Counted from the first letter of the stretch, positions 45,352 through 55,403 are shown. The stretch: DNA of 64,000 bases from Bosea vestrisii (GCF_030144325.1 NZ_CP126307.1:744001-808000); one strand, 5' to 3'. Translations and numbers: made by a program. Notes: generated by a model not told the origin, from the sequence alone.

Positions 45352-48180
45352 TCATGCGAGCCGCTCCAGCGCCTCGGCGATCTTGAGCTTGCGGGCTTCG
45401 GCGGCTGCCTTGCGCTCGCGATTCTCCTCGACGATCTCCTCCGGCGCGCGCACCATGAAGTCGGGATTGCCGAGCTTGCGCTCGACCGCGACGATGTCCT
45501 GGTCGAGCTTGGCGAGCTCCTTGTTGAGGCGCGCGCGCTCGGCGTCGAGATCGATGATGCCGGCGAGCGGCAGCGCCGCGACCTCGCCGCGCACGATGAT
45601 CTGCGCCGACTGGCCGGGCGCCTCCCCGGCGAACTCGATCGCGGAGAGCCGCGCCAGCCGTTCGATCATCGGCGCCCAGGCCTCGACTGCGGCCTTCGTC
45701 GCCGCGCTCGCCTTGACCAGCACCAGCGGCACCTGCGTTCCGCCCGGCACATTGGTCTCCGAGCGGATCGAGCGGATGTCGGAGATGAGATCGACGACGA
45801 AGCCGATCTCGGCCTCGGCCGCCTCGTCGACAAGCGCCGACAGCTCCGGCCAGCGCGTCAGGCAGACGAGACCCGCCTCCCCGGCCGGCACCATGCGGGC
45901 CGCGCCGGCATTGGCTTTCTGCGCCCAGAGCTCCTCGGTCAGGAACGGCATGAACGGATGCAGCAACTGGCAGATCAGGTCGATGACATGGGCCACCGTC
46001 GCCTGCGTCTCCGCCCGCGCCGCGGTACCGGCAGCGTCGAGTTCCTCGGCCTGCAGCACCGGCTTCGACAGTTCCAGATACCAGTCGCAGAACTGGCCCC
46101 AGACGAAGCGATAGGCTGAATCCGCCGCCTCGTTGAACTTGAAGCTCTCGATGCCGGCAGTGACGGCATCGGCCGTGCGCGCCGCCTCGCTTAGAATCCA
46201 GCGGTTGAGCGGCAGCTTGACCGCAGCCGGATCGAAGCCCTCGGCCCGCAGGCAGCCATTGATCTCGGCGAAACGCGCCGCGTTCCAGATCTTGGTCGCG
46301 AAGTTGCGGTAACCCTCGACGCGCGAGGTCGCGAGCTTGATGTCGCGCCCCTGCGCCGCCATCGCCGCGAAGGTGAAGCGCAGCGCGTCCGCCCCATAGG
46401 TGTCGATGAGCACCAGCGGGTCGATGACGTTGCCTTTCGACTTCGACATCTTCGCGCCCTTCTCGTCGCGAACCATCGCGTGGAGATAGACGTCGCGGAA
46501 CGGCACCTCGTCCATGAAGTTGAGGCCCATCATCATCATTCGGGCGACCCAGAAGAAGATGATGTCGAAGCCGGTGACCAGCGTCGCGGTCGGATAGTAG
46601 CGCTTGAGCTCGGCCGTCTCTTCCGGCCAGCCCAGCGTCGAGAACGGCCACAGGGCGGACGAGAACCAGGTGTCGAGCACGTCCTCGTCGCGCCTGAGCT
46701 CGACCGGCCCGCCATAATGGCCGAGCGCCAGCGCCTGCGCGCCGGCTTCCGACTCGGCGACGAAGCATTCGCCATCCGGCCCGTACCAGGCAGGGATCTG
46801 GTGACCCCACCAAAGCTGGCGCGAGACGCACCAGGGCTCGATGTTCTCGAGCCAGTCATTATAGGTCTTGGTCCACCTTTCCGGCGTGATCCTGGTCTTG
46901 CCGTCCTTGACCGCCGCGAGCGCGCGCTGCGCCAGCGGTTGGACGTCGACATACCATTGGTCGGTCAACCAGGGCTCGATCACCACGTCCGAGCGGTCGC
47001 CATGCGGCACGGTGTGGGTGTTCGGCTCGACCTTGCGCAGGAGACCGCGCCCCGCCATCAGGCCGACCACGGCCTTGCGCGCCGCGAACCGGTCGAGGCC
47101 GTGCAGCGCCAGCGTCTCGCGCTCGGGCGCAGCGCCTTCCAGGAAATCGGCATTGTCCTGAATCAGGATGCGAGCTTCACCGTCCAGGATGTTGACGACT
47201 CTCAGTGAATTGCGCTTGCCGACGTCGAAGTCGTTGAAGTCGTGCGCCGGGGTGATCTTGACCGCGCCGGTGCCCTTCTCCGGATCGGCATAGTCGTCGC
47301 CGAAGATCGGGATGACGCGGTTGACCAGCGGCAGGACGGCGCTTTTGCCGATCAGCTCCTTGAGTTTGTCGTTCTCGGGATGCACCGCGACGCCGGTGTC
47401 GCCCAGCATCGTCTCCGGCCGGGTCGTCGCGACGGTGATGTAGGTCGCGGCGTCCTCCGGATCGTAGGCGACGCCCTCGATCGGGTAGTCGAAATAATAG
47501 AGATGCCCGTTCGGGTCCTTGGCCAGCGCCTTCTCCAGCTTGCCGGCGTCGAACGCCTCCTCGCCGCCACCATGCCATTTGAACGAGCCGGTCTTCTCGA
47601 TCTGCAGCACCTCGATGTCGGAGATCGCGGTCTGGAACTTCGGATCCCAGTTCACCAACCGCTTGGCGCGGTAGATCAGCCCCTGCTTGTGCAGGCCGAC
47701 AAAGACCTTGAGCACCGCGGCCGAGAGGCCCTCGTCCATGGTGAAGCGCTCGCGCGACCAGTCGCAGGAGGCGCCGAGACGCTTGAGCTGGTTGACGATC
47801 GTCCCGCCGGACTCTTCCTTCCACTTCCAGACCTCGGCCAGGAAGGCCTCGCGGCCCATCGTCCGGCGATCGGTCTTGTTCTCGGCAGCGAGCTTGCGCT
47901 CGACCACCATCTGCGTCGCGATGCCGGCATGGTCGGTGCCGGGCTGCCAGAGCACGTCCTTGCCGCGCAAGCGCTCGAAGCGGCAGAGCAGGTCCTGCAG
48001 CGTGTTGTTGAGCGCATGGCCCATATGCAGCGAGCCGGTGACGTTCGGCGGCGGAATCACGATGCAATAGGGCTCGGCCCCGGGCGCGGCTCCACGCCCC
48101 GCCTTGAAGGCATCCGCCTCCTCCCAGGCCTTGTTGATGCGCGCCTCGACGGAGGCCGGCTCGAATGTCTTGTCCATCAT
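45352..48180 (-). CDS. valS: Valyl-tRNA synthetase
   Basis: Charges tRNA-Val; class Ia synthetase of 942 residues. The HIGH-type motif is VIPPPNVTGSLHMGHALNNT and the KMSKS motif is GAKMSKSKGNVIDPLVLIDT. The CP1 editing domain, the anticodon-binding domain and the C-terminal coiled coil (RARLNKELAKLDQDIVAVER) are all present. Tandem Met codons at the start leave one codon of uncertainty. popZ, tolC and pcm lie further upstream on the same strand, with three unrelated genes between popZ and valS. Confidence 0.97.
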   Translation of the reverse strand: MMDKTFEPASVEARINKAWEEADAFKAGRGAAPGAEPYCIVIPPPNVTGSLHMGHALNNTLQDLLCRFERLRGKDVLWQPGTDHAGIATQMVVERKLAAENKTDRRTMGREAFLAEVWKWKEESGGTIVNQLKRLGASCDWSRERFTMDEGLSAAVLKVFVGLHKQGLIYRAKRLVNWDPKFQTAISDIEVLQIEKTGSFKWHGGGEEAFDAGKLEKALAKDPNGHLYYFDYPIEGVAYDPEDAATYITVATTRPETMLGDTGVAVHPENDKLKELIGKSAVLPLVNRVIPIFGDDYADPEKGTGAVKITPAHDFNDFDVGKRNSLRVVNILDGEARILIQDNADFLEGAAPERETLALHGLDRFAARKAVVGLMAGRGLLRKVEPNTHTVPHGDRSDVVIEPWLTDQWYVDVQPLAQRALAAVKDGKTRITPERWTKTYNDWLENIEPWCVSRQLWWGHQIPAWYGPDGECFVAESEAGAQALALGHYGGPVELRRDEDVLDTWFSSALWPFSTLGWPEETAELKRYYPTATLVTGFDIIFFWVARMMMMGLNFMDEVPFRDVYLHAMVRDEKGAKMSKSKGNVIDPLVLIDTYGADALRFTFAAMAAQGRDIKLATSRVEGYRNFATKIWNAARFAEINGCLRAEGFDPAAVKLPLNRWILSEAARTADAVTAGIESFKFNEAADSAYRFVWGQFCDWYLELSKPVLQAEELDAAGTAARAETQATVAHVIDLICQLLHPFMPFLTEELWAQKANAGAARMVPAGEAGLVCLTRWPELSALVDEAAEAEIGFVVDLISDIRSIRSETNVPGGTQVPLVLVKASAATKAAVEAWAPMIERLARLSAIEFAGEAPGQSAQIIVRGEVAALPLAGIIDLDAERARLNKELAKLDQDIVAVERKLGNPDFMVRAPEEIVEENRERKAAAEARKLKIAEALERLA

Positions 48181-48306
48181 CGCTCTGCTCGAACGCCAAA
48201 CGGCCGGGGAGCCTGCCCCGGCCGCGAAAAACGAAAGCCAAAAGGTCTGCGGTCTTAAGAGCGCATGCGACGGCCCCGCGTCAACGGGCTCGTCACGGCA
48301 GGCGAT

Positions 48307-48786
48307 TCAAGCTGCACTCGATTCAAGGAACCAAAGCGCCTTGTCGAGCGCCCGCGAATAGGCGGTGAAGATGTCGGCCGTATCGGCATCGCCCGCCTCG
48401 TCCGCCGCATCGATTGCCGCCCGAACCGACTTCGCAGCCTCAGCGTAACGTTCGATCAGCTCGGCGAGATGGTCCTTCACCGCGATGATGTCGGTCGGAT
48501 AGGCTTTGATCTTGCTCGCGCCGTTGACGATCTGCGTCGTCCCCAACGCGATGCCGCCGAGCTGCACCGCCCGCTCCGCCACCGTATCGACATGGGTGTC
48601 GAGCTCGCCACGGAACCCGTCGAGCATTTCGTGGATGCCGATGAAGCCGGGCCCCTTCAGATTCCAGTGCGCCTGCTTGGTGATGAGCGCGAGATCGATG
48701 CCGTCGGCCAGCCGGGCGTTGAGCAATTCGATCATTGCCGTCTTGGTGTTGGATTTCAGGTCGTTGCGGGACTTGAGCTTGGCCAT
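48307..48786 (-). CDS. dps: Dps-type ferritin-like DNA-protecting protein
   Basis: Dodecameric mini-ferritin that oxidises and stores iron and protects DNA. It has 159 residues from the ATG 48784-48786 (MAKLKSRNDLKSNTKTAMIE). The ferroxidase motif KQAHWNLKGPGFIGIHEMLD supplies the inter-subunit His and Glu ligands. The Lys-rich N-terminus could bind DNA. It diverges from the stress-protein-like gene at 48907, with ~120 nt of shared upstream region. Confidence 0.93.
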   Translation of the reverse strand: MAKLKSRNDLKSNTKTAMIELLNARLADGIDLALITKQAHWNLKGPGFIGIHEMLDGFRGELDTHVDTVAERAVQLGGIALGTTQIVNGASKIKAYPTDIIAVKDHLAELIERYAEAAKSVRAAIDAADEAGDADTADIFTAYSRALDKALWFLESSAA

Positions 48787-48906
48787 GGGAACCTCGCGCC
48801 TCGTGGAAGGCGACCATACCAGCAAAGCAGGCAATTCGACGACCGGCGGAAACGGAACCTCGACCGCGCTTCGGCGGTTGGGTGGAGATCACAAAGGAGC
48901 CGAGCG

Positions 48907-49392
48907 ATGACCCACAAGACCGACCAGGACAGGACCTGGGAGCTGATCGAGGAGATCGGGCTGTGCATGCTCGTCAGCCATGACGGCAATGAAGACCAGT
49001 TGCGTGCCCGCCCGATGAGCGCCCACCCCCGCCGTGACGAGGATGCGATCTACTTCCTGACCGACCTACGCAATCACAAGGACGACGAGATCGAGATCAA
49101 CGAGAACGTCTGCCTCTGCTTTAGCGACAACGGCTCGTATAAATATGTTTCGGTCACCGGCACGGCCAACCTGCTCGATGATCGCAACCGCGTTGCCGAA
49201 CTCTGGTCAACGGCAGCGCGTGCCTTCTGGGACAGCAAGGACGATCCGAACATCCGCATCCTGAAGGTGCGCCCCACGCTGGCGGAATTCTGGGACAGCC
49301 CCGGCAAGATCGTGACGTCGGTCAAGATGGCTGCCGCCGCCGTCACCGGCTCGCGGCCGGAGCTCGGCAGCAATCGCAAGGTCCTGCTCTGA
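48907..49392 (+). CDS. Pyridoxamine 5'-phosphate oxidase-like general stress protein
   Basis: Split-barrel flavin-fold protein of 161 residues, resembling general stress protein 26. Landmarks are WELIEEIGLCMLVSHDGNED, RARPMSAHPRRDEDAIYFLT and NGSYKYVSVTGTANLLDDRN. A strong AAGGAG precedes the ATG at 48907. It probably binds FMN or FAD without PdxH activity. It is divergent from dps, so both may respond to stress from the shared promoter region. Confidence 0.88.
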   Translation: MTHKTDQDRTWELIEEIGLCMLVSHDGNEDQLRARPMSAHPRRDEDAIYFLTDLRNHKDDEIEINENVCLCFSDNGSYKYVSVTGTANLLDDRNRVAELWSTAARAFWDSKDDPNIRILKVRPTLAEFWDSPGKIVTSVKMAAAAVTGSRPELGSNRKVLL

Positions 49393-49408
49393 AATCGGGA
49401 GTAAAACG

Positions 49409-49624
49409 ATGAGACTTCTTGTCCACCTCGTCGGCGCCTGGGTCGCCTCGGAAGCCGCTTCCGGCCGCTATCCTCGCCCCTTGTCGCTCGGCATGCAGCT
49501 CCTGGTTTCTCGGCTCGGGCCACAGACCGCACTGATGGCGCTCGCCGGCTATGCCATCCAGAGCCTGAACGAAGGCGGAGCCTTCGACTCGCTACGAGCC
49601 CGGCCTCGGTCGCGGCGCCGCTAG
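49409..49624 (+). CDS. Small hypothetical protein
   Basis: Product of 71 residues (MRLLVHLVGAWVASEAASGR). It starts 16 nt after the stress-protein stop, with GGGAG upstream, so it is probably co-transcribed. Residues 25-55 are moderately hydrophobic, and the tail is basic (RARPRSRRR). No family is recognised; it could be a real small protein or a chance ORF. Confidence 0.5.
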   Translation: MRLLVHLVGAWVASEAASGRYPRPLSLGMQLLVSRLGPQTALMALAGYAIQSLNEGGAFDSLRARPRSRRR

Positions 49625-49632
49625 AGTTCGCT

Positions 49633-49696
49633 CCGATCAGCTTGTACGCAAGCTGATCGGAAAAACGGCTCCGTCAAAAAGTGAGAGACGGATTCA
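49633..49696 (+). repeat. Dispersed double-hairpin repeat, copy B (after popZ)
   Basis: CCGATCAGCTTG-TACG-CAAGCTGATCGG (49633-49660) is followed by AAAAACGG and a second stem CCGTC/GACGG. GTGAGAGACGGATTCA closes the element at the popZ stop. It matches copy A at 10174-10242 over most of its length. On the minus strand the small stem followed by TTTTT could end popZ transcription. Confidence 0.75.
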
Positions 49697-50278
49697 GCGT
49701 CGCCCGCCGCGGGCGACGCGCTCGATCTCGGCCCGGACCAGCCGCTCGACCATGGCCGGCAAATTGTCGTCGAGCCAGGTCTTGAGCATCGGCTTCAGCA
49801 TGTCCTTGACCAGGTCTTCGAGCGTGCGCGCATTGTTGCTGAGCACGGTGTTGGCGAGCGCGCCGAAAGCGCTGTGCACAGCGGCGCCGGCCTGATCGGA
49901 AATCAGCGCCGCCATGTCCATCGGCGCCGGTTGCGGCTGAACCGGAGGCGGCACGAAGGCTACAGGCTGCGGCGGCTCTGGTTCGGGGGCCGGTTGCACC
50001 GAAGCTTGCGGCTCGATGAAGTCGACATCATCAGCTGATGCTTCGACGGGCGCAGTCGGCTCCTCCTCGATGCGTTCGGCCTCGGCGCCGAGATCGAGCA
50101 CGTCGTCTTCGATCGGTTCCGCCTCGGGTTCCGGTTCAGGCTGCGGAGCGAGCGCGGCCGGTTCCGGTGCAGGCTCCGGTTGCGGCTCGGCAGGCTTCTC
50201 GTCATCGGCGATGATCCGCCGGATGGAGGCGAGAATCTCCTCCATCGAGGGTTCGCTGGCCTTGGGCTGCGCGCTCAT
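49694..50278 (-). CDS. popZ: PopZ-type polar organising protein (DUF2497)
   Basis: PopZ forms a polar matrix that anchors chromosome origins and cell-cycle proteins in alphaproteobacteria. The product has 194 residues. The N-terminal region EPSMEEILASIRRIIADDEK is followed by a long Pro/Glu-rich disordered linker. The C-terminal oligomerisation helices are LEDLVKDMLKPMLKTWLDDN and LPAMVERLVRAEIERVARGG. The start is MSAQPKASEPSMEEIL (50278); eight extra codons upstream are less likely. It lies between tolC and valS, the usual neighbourhood. Confidence 0.92.
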   Translation of the reverse strand: MSAQPKASEPSMEEILASIRRIIADDEKPAEPQPEPAPEPAALAPQPEPEPEAEPIEDDVLDLGAEAERIEEEPTAPVEASADDVDFIEPQASVQPAPEPEPPQPVAFVPPPVQPQPAPMDMAALISDQAGAAVHSAFGALANTVLSNNARTLEDLVKDMLKPMLKTWLDDNLPAMVERLVRAEIERVARGGRR

Positions 50279-50440
50279 GCTGATTCCGGTCACTCGACTC
50301 AAGGGACGCCCATGGAATCAGCGCGCCCCACTCATGAGTATTTCACCGAGAAACCAGCAGGCAAGCTCGTGCCGGGGCCGCCCACAGGAGAAATCCGGAG
50401 TGTTGCGCCGGCGCGTCTACGCGCCGGCCAGGGTGCCTGT

Positions 50441-51859
50441 TCAGCGCCCGTCCGGCGTCTGTGTGCCCCAGAGCAGGCCCTTGACCTGATCATAGTGCTT
50501 CCGGGAGTCGTAGCGCTCGGCTTTGAGCTTCAGCGTGTCGGACGAAAGCCGCCCCGTCGCCGACAGCACCGCATAGGACGCGACGACGCGGTCGCGCTGC
50601 GCCGTCACCAGCGTCGAACGGGCGATCACCAGTTCCTGCTGGGCATTGAGCACGTCAAGGGTCGTGCGCTGGCCGACCTTGGCCTCCTCGCGAACGCCAG
50701 CTAGAGCCGTCTCGGCGGCCTGGACCTGGGCCTGCGCCGCAGTGATCTGAGCCTTGGCGGCCTCGTGCCCGCCCCAGGCGGACACCACCGCCGCGCGCAC
50801 CGTGTCGCGCGAGGTGTCGACCTCGATCCGGCGCTGCCCCGCCGTCTCCTTGGCCTGTCGCGTGCGCGAGTAGACTTGCCCGCCCTCATAGAGCGGGATC
50901 GTCAGGGTCGCGACCGCGCTGGCCGAGGTGCGGTTGTCGCCGAAGAACTGGTTGTCGTAGCGCTGCTGGACGGTGCCGCGCACACCGAGCACCGGATAGA
51001 GATCCGCCTCGGTGACCTTGACCTGCAGCTCCGCGGCATCGACGCCGTGCAGCGCCGCGATGATCGCCGGATGCGCTGTCAACGCGGCGTTGAGCGCTGC
51101 CGGCAGGGATCTCGGCAGCAGGTTCTCGACCGGCCGGCCAGGCGCGAGCTGCTTCGGCTCGGTGCCGATGTTCTGGCGGAAGCGGGCGATCGAGGTCTTC
51201 AGGTTGGATTCGGCCAGGATCGCCTGCGACTGTGCCTGCGAGAGACGCGCCTCGGCCTGCGCGACGTCGGTGCGGGTCACCTCGCCGACTTGAAATCGAT
51301 CCTTTGTCTGACGCAGCTGCTCCTCCAGCACCTCGACGTTGTTGCGGTTGAGATTGAGGATCGCCGTATCGCGCAGCACGTTCATATAGGAGGTGGCGGC
51401 GTCGAGCAGGACGTTCTGCTCGGTATTCTGCAGGGTCGCGCGGGCGCCGAGCACCTGCGACTCGGCCTGGCTGACGGAGCTGCGGGTCTTGCCACCGTCG
51501 AAGATGTTCTGATCGACCTGGACGCCGGCGCCGCGCGGATTGAGGCGCGTGGTGCTGCGGTTATGCGGACTGCCCGTGCCTTGCGCATTGAACGGAGTGT
51601 CGCCGTCGGTGATGCTGGCGCCGATATCGGCGGAGGCCGTGACGCGCGGGCGATAGCCGGACAGCGCCTGCGGTACGTTCTCGTTCGTGGCGCGCACCGC
51701 GGCGCGCTGCGCATTCAGCGTCGGATTGGCTGAATAGGCGCGCGCCAGCGCCGCGTCCATCGTCTGCGCCAGCACCGGCGAGCCCGCCAGGGCTCCCAGC
51801 ATGCCGACGATCGCCAGACGGCTCGCGGTCTTCTTCAAAGTCGGTCGCGTTATAATCAC
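50441..51859 (-). CDS. tolC: TolC family outer-membrane efflux channel
   Basis: Outer-membrane channel for type I secretion and RND-type efflux. It has 472 residues with a probable signal sequence (VGMLGALAGSPVLAQT). Two repeated helical halves typical of TolC are visible, including RFQVGEVTRTDVAQAEARLS and REEAKVGQRTTLDVLNAQQE. No pump or membrane-fusion gene is adjacent. It lies between pcm and popZ. Confidence 0.93.
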   Translation of the reverse strand: MIITRPTLKKTASRLAIVGMLGALAGSPVLAQTMDAALARAYSANPTLNAQRAAVRATNENVPQALSGYRPRVTASADIGASITDGDTPFNAQGTGSPHNRSTTRLNPRGAGVQVDQNIFDGGKTRSSVSQAESQVLGARATLQNTEQNVLLDAATSYMNVLRDTAILNLNRNNVEVLEEQLRQTKDRFQVGEVTRTDVAQAEARLSQAQSQAILAESNLKTSIARFRQNIGTEPKQLAPGRPVENLLPRSLPAALNAALTAHPAIIAALHGVDAAELQVKVTEADLYPVLGVRGTVQQRYDNQFFGDNRTSASAVATLTIPLYEGGQVYSRTRQAKETAGQRRIEVDTSRDTVRAAVVSAWGGHEAAKAQITAAQAQVQAAETALAGVREEAKVGQRTTLDVLNAQQELVIARSTLVTAQRDRVVASYAVLSATGRLSSDTLKLKAERYDSRKHYDQVKGLLWGTQTPDGR

Positions 51860-52077
51860 TGGACGCCTCTTGTGCGGACTCTAGTCACGCCCAGGCATCG
51901 CCCCAGCCTCGGCACTCGGTCTAAAAGCATAAGCTTCGCAGCTCGCCTCGCCAATGTCGCGAGGGGAACTGGCCGGCTTTCATTTCTGCACTGCCGCAAA
52001 AATGCGACACTCCCGCCGGCGATTAGTACCGACGGACTACCCATTCTGGGGAAAACCGCCCCGGAGAGCGGCCCGTC

Positions 52078-52719
52078 TCACAGGGCGAACACCTCCGCCT
52101 TGCGGAACTCACGTAGCGCAGGCGCCGCCGCATTGAAGACCGGCCGCCCCGAAAACGATTCGCCCGCCTTGCGATAGAGCACGACGCGCGCCGAACGGCC
52201 CAGCCCCTCGACCGCGATCAGGCGCCCGCCCTGGCGGACATGGCGGAACAACGGCTCGGGTTGAATCTCACAAGCGCCGCTGACCAGCACGGCATCGAAC
52301 TGTCGGTGCTCCGGCAGGCTCGCGACCAGCTCGGCAGCCGCAACTCCCGGCTGGGCGAAAGCGGCACGCGCCAGCGCCAGGGCAGCCTCGTCCGGCTCGA
52401 GCAGCGTCGTCCTGGCGCCCATCGCCGCCATCAGAGCCGCGCCATAGCCCGAACCGCCGCCATATTCGAGAACCTCTTCGCCCGGCTGCAGATCCAGCAT
52501 CTGGATCATGCGCGCACACACCATCGGCTCAGGCAGCGCCCGGCTCGTGCCTGGCAGCGGCTCCTGGCGGTCGAGATAAGCCAGATGGGACAATTCACCC
52601 GGCAGGAACGCCTCGCGCGGCACCGCGTCGGCCGCGGCGAGCACGGCGCGATCGGTTACGTCATAGGTGCGCAACTGGCAATCGACCATCACGCGCCGCA
52701 GTTCGGCGAAGCTGCTCAT
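52078..52719 (-). CDS. pcm: Protein-L-isoaspartate O-methyltransferase family protein
   Basis: Repairs isoaspartyl residues with SAM. It has 213 residues from the ATG 52717-52719 (MSSFAELRRVMVDCQLRTYD); the open frame runs on upstream but without protein-like sequence. Motif I is VLEYGGGSGYGAALMAAMGA, and PMVCARMIQMLDLQPGEE precedes it. This alphaproteobacterial form lies upstream of tolC. Whether it repairs proteins or has another substrate is not proven. Confidence 0.9.
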   Translation of the reverse strand: MSSFAELRRVMVDCQLRTYDVTDRAVLAAADAVPREAFLPGELSHLAYLDRQEPLPGTSRALPEPMVCARMIQMLDLQPGEEVLEYGGGSGYGAALMAAMGARTTLLEPDEAALALARAAFAQPGVAAAELVASLPEHRQFDAVLVSGACEIQPEPLFRHVRQGGRLIAVEGLGRSARVVLYRKAGESFSGRPVFNAAAPALREFRKAEVFAL

Positions 52720-52929
52720 GCTCAAATCTCCAAAGGAAGACGCCCCGGCGGGCGCCTCGACCCCTGCCCGCGGGTTTTGGGCGAGGCTGCGGCAAAAGGC
52801 AAGGCCGGGAGATGGCGCGGGCTCGTTCGAATGGAGGACGCCGCCGAGCCGGCATCGCCGCAATGTTCGGCCGTCGACGCCGGCGCATAGGCGCCGCGTG
52901 CCATTTTCCTTCACCGCGGGTGATGAGCC

Positions 52930-53919
52930 ATGACAGCAAAGCCCCTCTTCTGGTCGGCACTGATGCTGGCATGTCATCTCAGCCTGCCGGGCCTGGCCCA
53001 GGACCATCCGCTGCTGGGCCGCTTTCAGGGCTCGCAGCAGGTCGGCTTCAAGGAAGCGGCTTTCGACGAGGCCCGCATCATCACCGGCCCGATCGACGAG
53101 CGCAGCTCGCGCGAGCAGAGCGGCGCCGGCTGGCAGAGCGTCGAGGGCAAGGTCTTCACGCTCTACTACAAGCTGCCGCCCGGGCGCACCGGCCTCGAGG
53201 CGTTGCGCAACTACCAGGCGAGCCTGACCGGCGCCGGCTTCGAGGTTCCCTTCATTTGCTCGACCGAGGCGGGAAGCTGCTTCAGCGACGGGCGCAAATA
53301 TCCCGGCCTGTTCCTCGGCCTGGCGCTCGACGGAACGACCGATCTGCCGAAACTGCAGCTCGGCGATCTCGTCCGCAACTTCTTCGGCAACGGCAATGGC
53401 CGCTATCTCTACGCAAGGCTGAACCGGCCGGCGGGCACAGTCCATGTCAGCCTCGCCTTCTCCGAGGATGAAAGCCGGGGCCGGACGGTGATCGCGCGTG
53501 TCATCGAGGCGGGTGCGATGCAGACCGGCCAGATCCAGGTGGTCGAGGCCAGCCAGCTCGGCCGGGAGATCGACCAGCACGGCCGCGCCAACCTCTATGG
53601 CATCCTGTTCGACTACGACAAGGCCGACATCAGGCCGGAATCGCAGCCTCAGCTCAAGGCGATCGCCGAGCTTTTGAGCAAGAGTCCGGCCTTGCGGCTG
53701 GACGTGGTCGGGCACACCGACAACCAGGGCAGCGCCGCCTACAACCTCAAGCTCTCCGATATGCGCGCCTTCTCGGTCGTCGCCGAGCTGGCGACCCGCT
53801 ACGGCATCGAACGCAGCCGGCTCAACGCGCTCGGCAAGGGCCTCGAACAGCCGGTCGCATCGAATGGCGACGAGGCCGGCCGGGCGCGCAACCGCCGCGT
53901 CGAGCTGGTCCGGCGCTGA
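52930..53919 (+). CDS. OmpA family protein with DUF4892-like N-terminus
   Basis: Envelope protein of 329 residues. A signal peptide is visible (MTAKPLFWSALMLACHLSLP, cleaved near AQ). A DUF4892-like domain follows (~40-210: VFTLYYKLPPGRTGLEALRN, YLYARLNRPAGTVHVSLAFS). The C-terminal OmpA peptidoglycan-binding domain has LFDYDKADIRPESQPQL, VVGHTDNQGSAAYNLKLSDM and GRARNRRVELV. It has no lipobox, so it should be periplasmic or outer-membrane associated. It is divergent from pcm and converges with the LuxR-type gene. Confidence 0.92.
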   Translation: MTAKPLFWSALMLACHLSLPGLAQDHPLLGRFQGSQQVGFKEAAFDEARIITGPIDERSSREQSGAGWQSVEGKVFTLYYKLPPGRTGLEALRNYQASLTGAGFEVPFICSTEAGSCFSDGRKYPGLFLGLALDGTTDLPKLQLGDLVRNFFGNGNGRYLYARLNRPAGTVHVSLAFSEDESRGRTVIARVIEAGAMQTGQIQVVEASQLGREIDQHGRANLYGILFDYDKADIRPESQPQLKAIAELLSKSPALRLDVVGHTDNQGSAAYNLKLSDMRAFSVVAELATRYGIERSRLNALGKGLEQPVASNGDEAGRARNRRVELVRR

Positions 53920-53936
53920 TGAGCCGGCGCGGCGCG

Positions 53937-55064
53937 CTACCGGCTCCGCATCGGCAGTTCCGCCGCGCGCAGCAAGGCCGCGACCTGGCTCTGCTGGCGT
54001 GTCCCCGTCTTCCAGAAGATGCGCGCCAGATGGGTGCGCGCGGTCGTGATCTTGATGCCCTGGCGCTGCGCCAGCTCGGCCAGCGACAGGCCGGAAGCCA
54101 GGCCCACGGCCAGCCTCGCCTCGGCCTCGGTCAGATCGAAGAGCTGCTGTGCAGCGGCGAGCTGACCTCTGGCGGGCGCGATCACCCGCGCCACGATCAT
54201 CACATCGCTCGAACGTCCGGACAGGGCATAGCTCGCCGAAAGCGGCGTCACGCAGACCGAAACGTCATCCGCCTCGGGACTGCGCGCCCGCAGCAGCATC
54301 TGGCCCCGCGCACCGGCAAGATCGCTCGCGCCTGCGACGAGGTCCTTCAGGCCGTTCTGTTCGCGGGAGGCGTGGGCGTAAAGCTTGCCGCCGCGCACAG
54401 CGAGAAGGCCTTGGGGAACAGCCAGCAGCTCATCGGCTGCGGCGTTCGCATAGGTGAGCTGCATCGCGCTGTCGACGATGATGATCGCGAGCGAAAGCTC
54501 GTCGAGGGCCCGCCGCGTCATCTCGCGCTCGATGCTGAGGCCACCGAGCTGCTGGCGCAGCAGTGTCACGCGCCGCATCACCGGCATCAGCCGCTCGAAC
54601 AGCGCGAGCTCGGCGGCGTCGAACGGATCCTGCCGGCGCCCGCGCTGCACATCGCAAAGCCAGTACGACGAGCCGGTATCCAGGAGACGGCAGCCCAGGC
54701 CGCCATACATGTCCTGCGGCGCCATCCATTCACGCCAGATGTCGCTCCCTCTCAGCCGCTCCCAGCCGAACAGGACATGGTCCTGGTAGACTTCGCCGAT
54801 CGGAATCTTGGCGACCTTGGAGACGAACAAGCCGAGTTCGGTGGGAAAGTTCTCGGCACAGAACGCGTCGAGATCGGGGTCACGGCTAGTAGTGATGGCG
54901 TTGCTGAGACCTCCGTGGGGCTCGCAATACGCAAGGCAGGATTTCGAGCCATTGAACAACTGGCGGATCTGCTCGACCGCGCCGGGCATCCGCCCGAAAT
55001 CCAGTGCCGCATCCAACAGGCCATCGATGGTGCCCGTGAGCCCGTCAAGATTCGCCCGCGCCAT
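53937..55064 (-). CDS. PAS-LuxR-type transcriptional regulator
   Basis: Regulator of 375 residues from the ATG 55062-55064, with GAGGGG upstream; other in-frame ATGs lie at 55088 and 55157. There is an N-terminal sensor part, a PAS-like middle (LAIIIVDSAMQLTYANAAAD), and a C-terminal LuxR helix-turn-helix (LFDLTEAEARLAVGLASGLS, KITTARTHLARIFWKTGTRQ). Its layout matches the regulator at 8789-9877. It has no receiver or autoinducer domain, and its targets are unknown. Confidence 0.85.
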   Translation of the reverse strand: MARANLDGLTGTIDGLLDAALDFGRMPGAVEQIRQLFNGSKSCLAYCEPHGGLSNAITTSRDPDLDAFCAENFPTELGLFVSKVAKIPIGEVYQDHVLFGWERLRGSDIWREWMAPQDMYGGLGCRLLDTGSSYWLCDVQRGRRQDPFDAAELALFERLMPVMRRVTLLRQQLGGLSIEREMTRRALDELSLAIIIVDSAMQLTYANAAADELLAVPQGLLAVRGGKLYAHASREQNGLKDLVAGASDLAGARGQMLLRARSPEADDVSVCVTPLSASYALSGRSSDVMIVARVIAPARGQLAAAQQLFDLTEAEARLAVGLASGLSLAELAQRQGIKITTARTHLARIFWKTGTRQQSQVAALLRAAELPMRSR

Positions 55065-55403
55065 CTCACCCCTCAACGGCCAGTCCATCCGCCGAGCGCA
55101 ACCGGACCTTCCCCCTCGGCCTGGCATCATCCGCGTCGGCACCGACCGCGAATGCAAGCCGGAGAATCAGGCTAACCTCATGATCCGGTGACGCAAAGCC
55201 TGAAAAGACGCCTTACTGCCCGGAATCTTTCCCCAGCGTCACCCGTCAAAGCTTAGCAATCTTCGCTTCAGTCGCCTCGAAGCGGCGCTCGGTCGTCGAC
55301 CTTGTCGAGCCGGACACCGCCAATCCTCGCGACGATATTTCCGCTGCGCGAGAACGATCCGGCAAGCTGCGCGTTTCACCGGGATCGCAACGGTTGAGGC
55401 GAA

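Noticed and set aside
53100..53715. Extension of pcm to a 545-codon protein
   Set aside because: The upstream part is antisense to the OmpA-family gene; the normal pcm start is at 52719.
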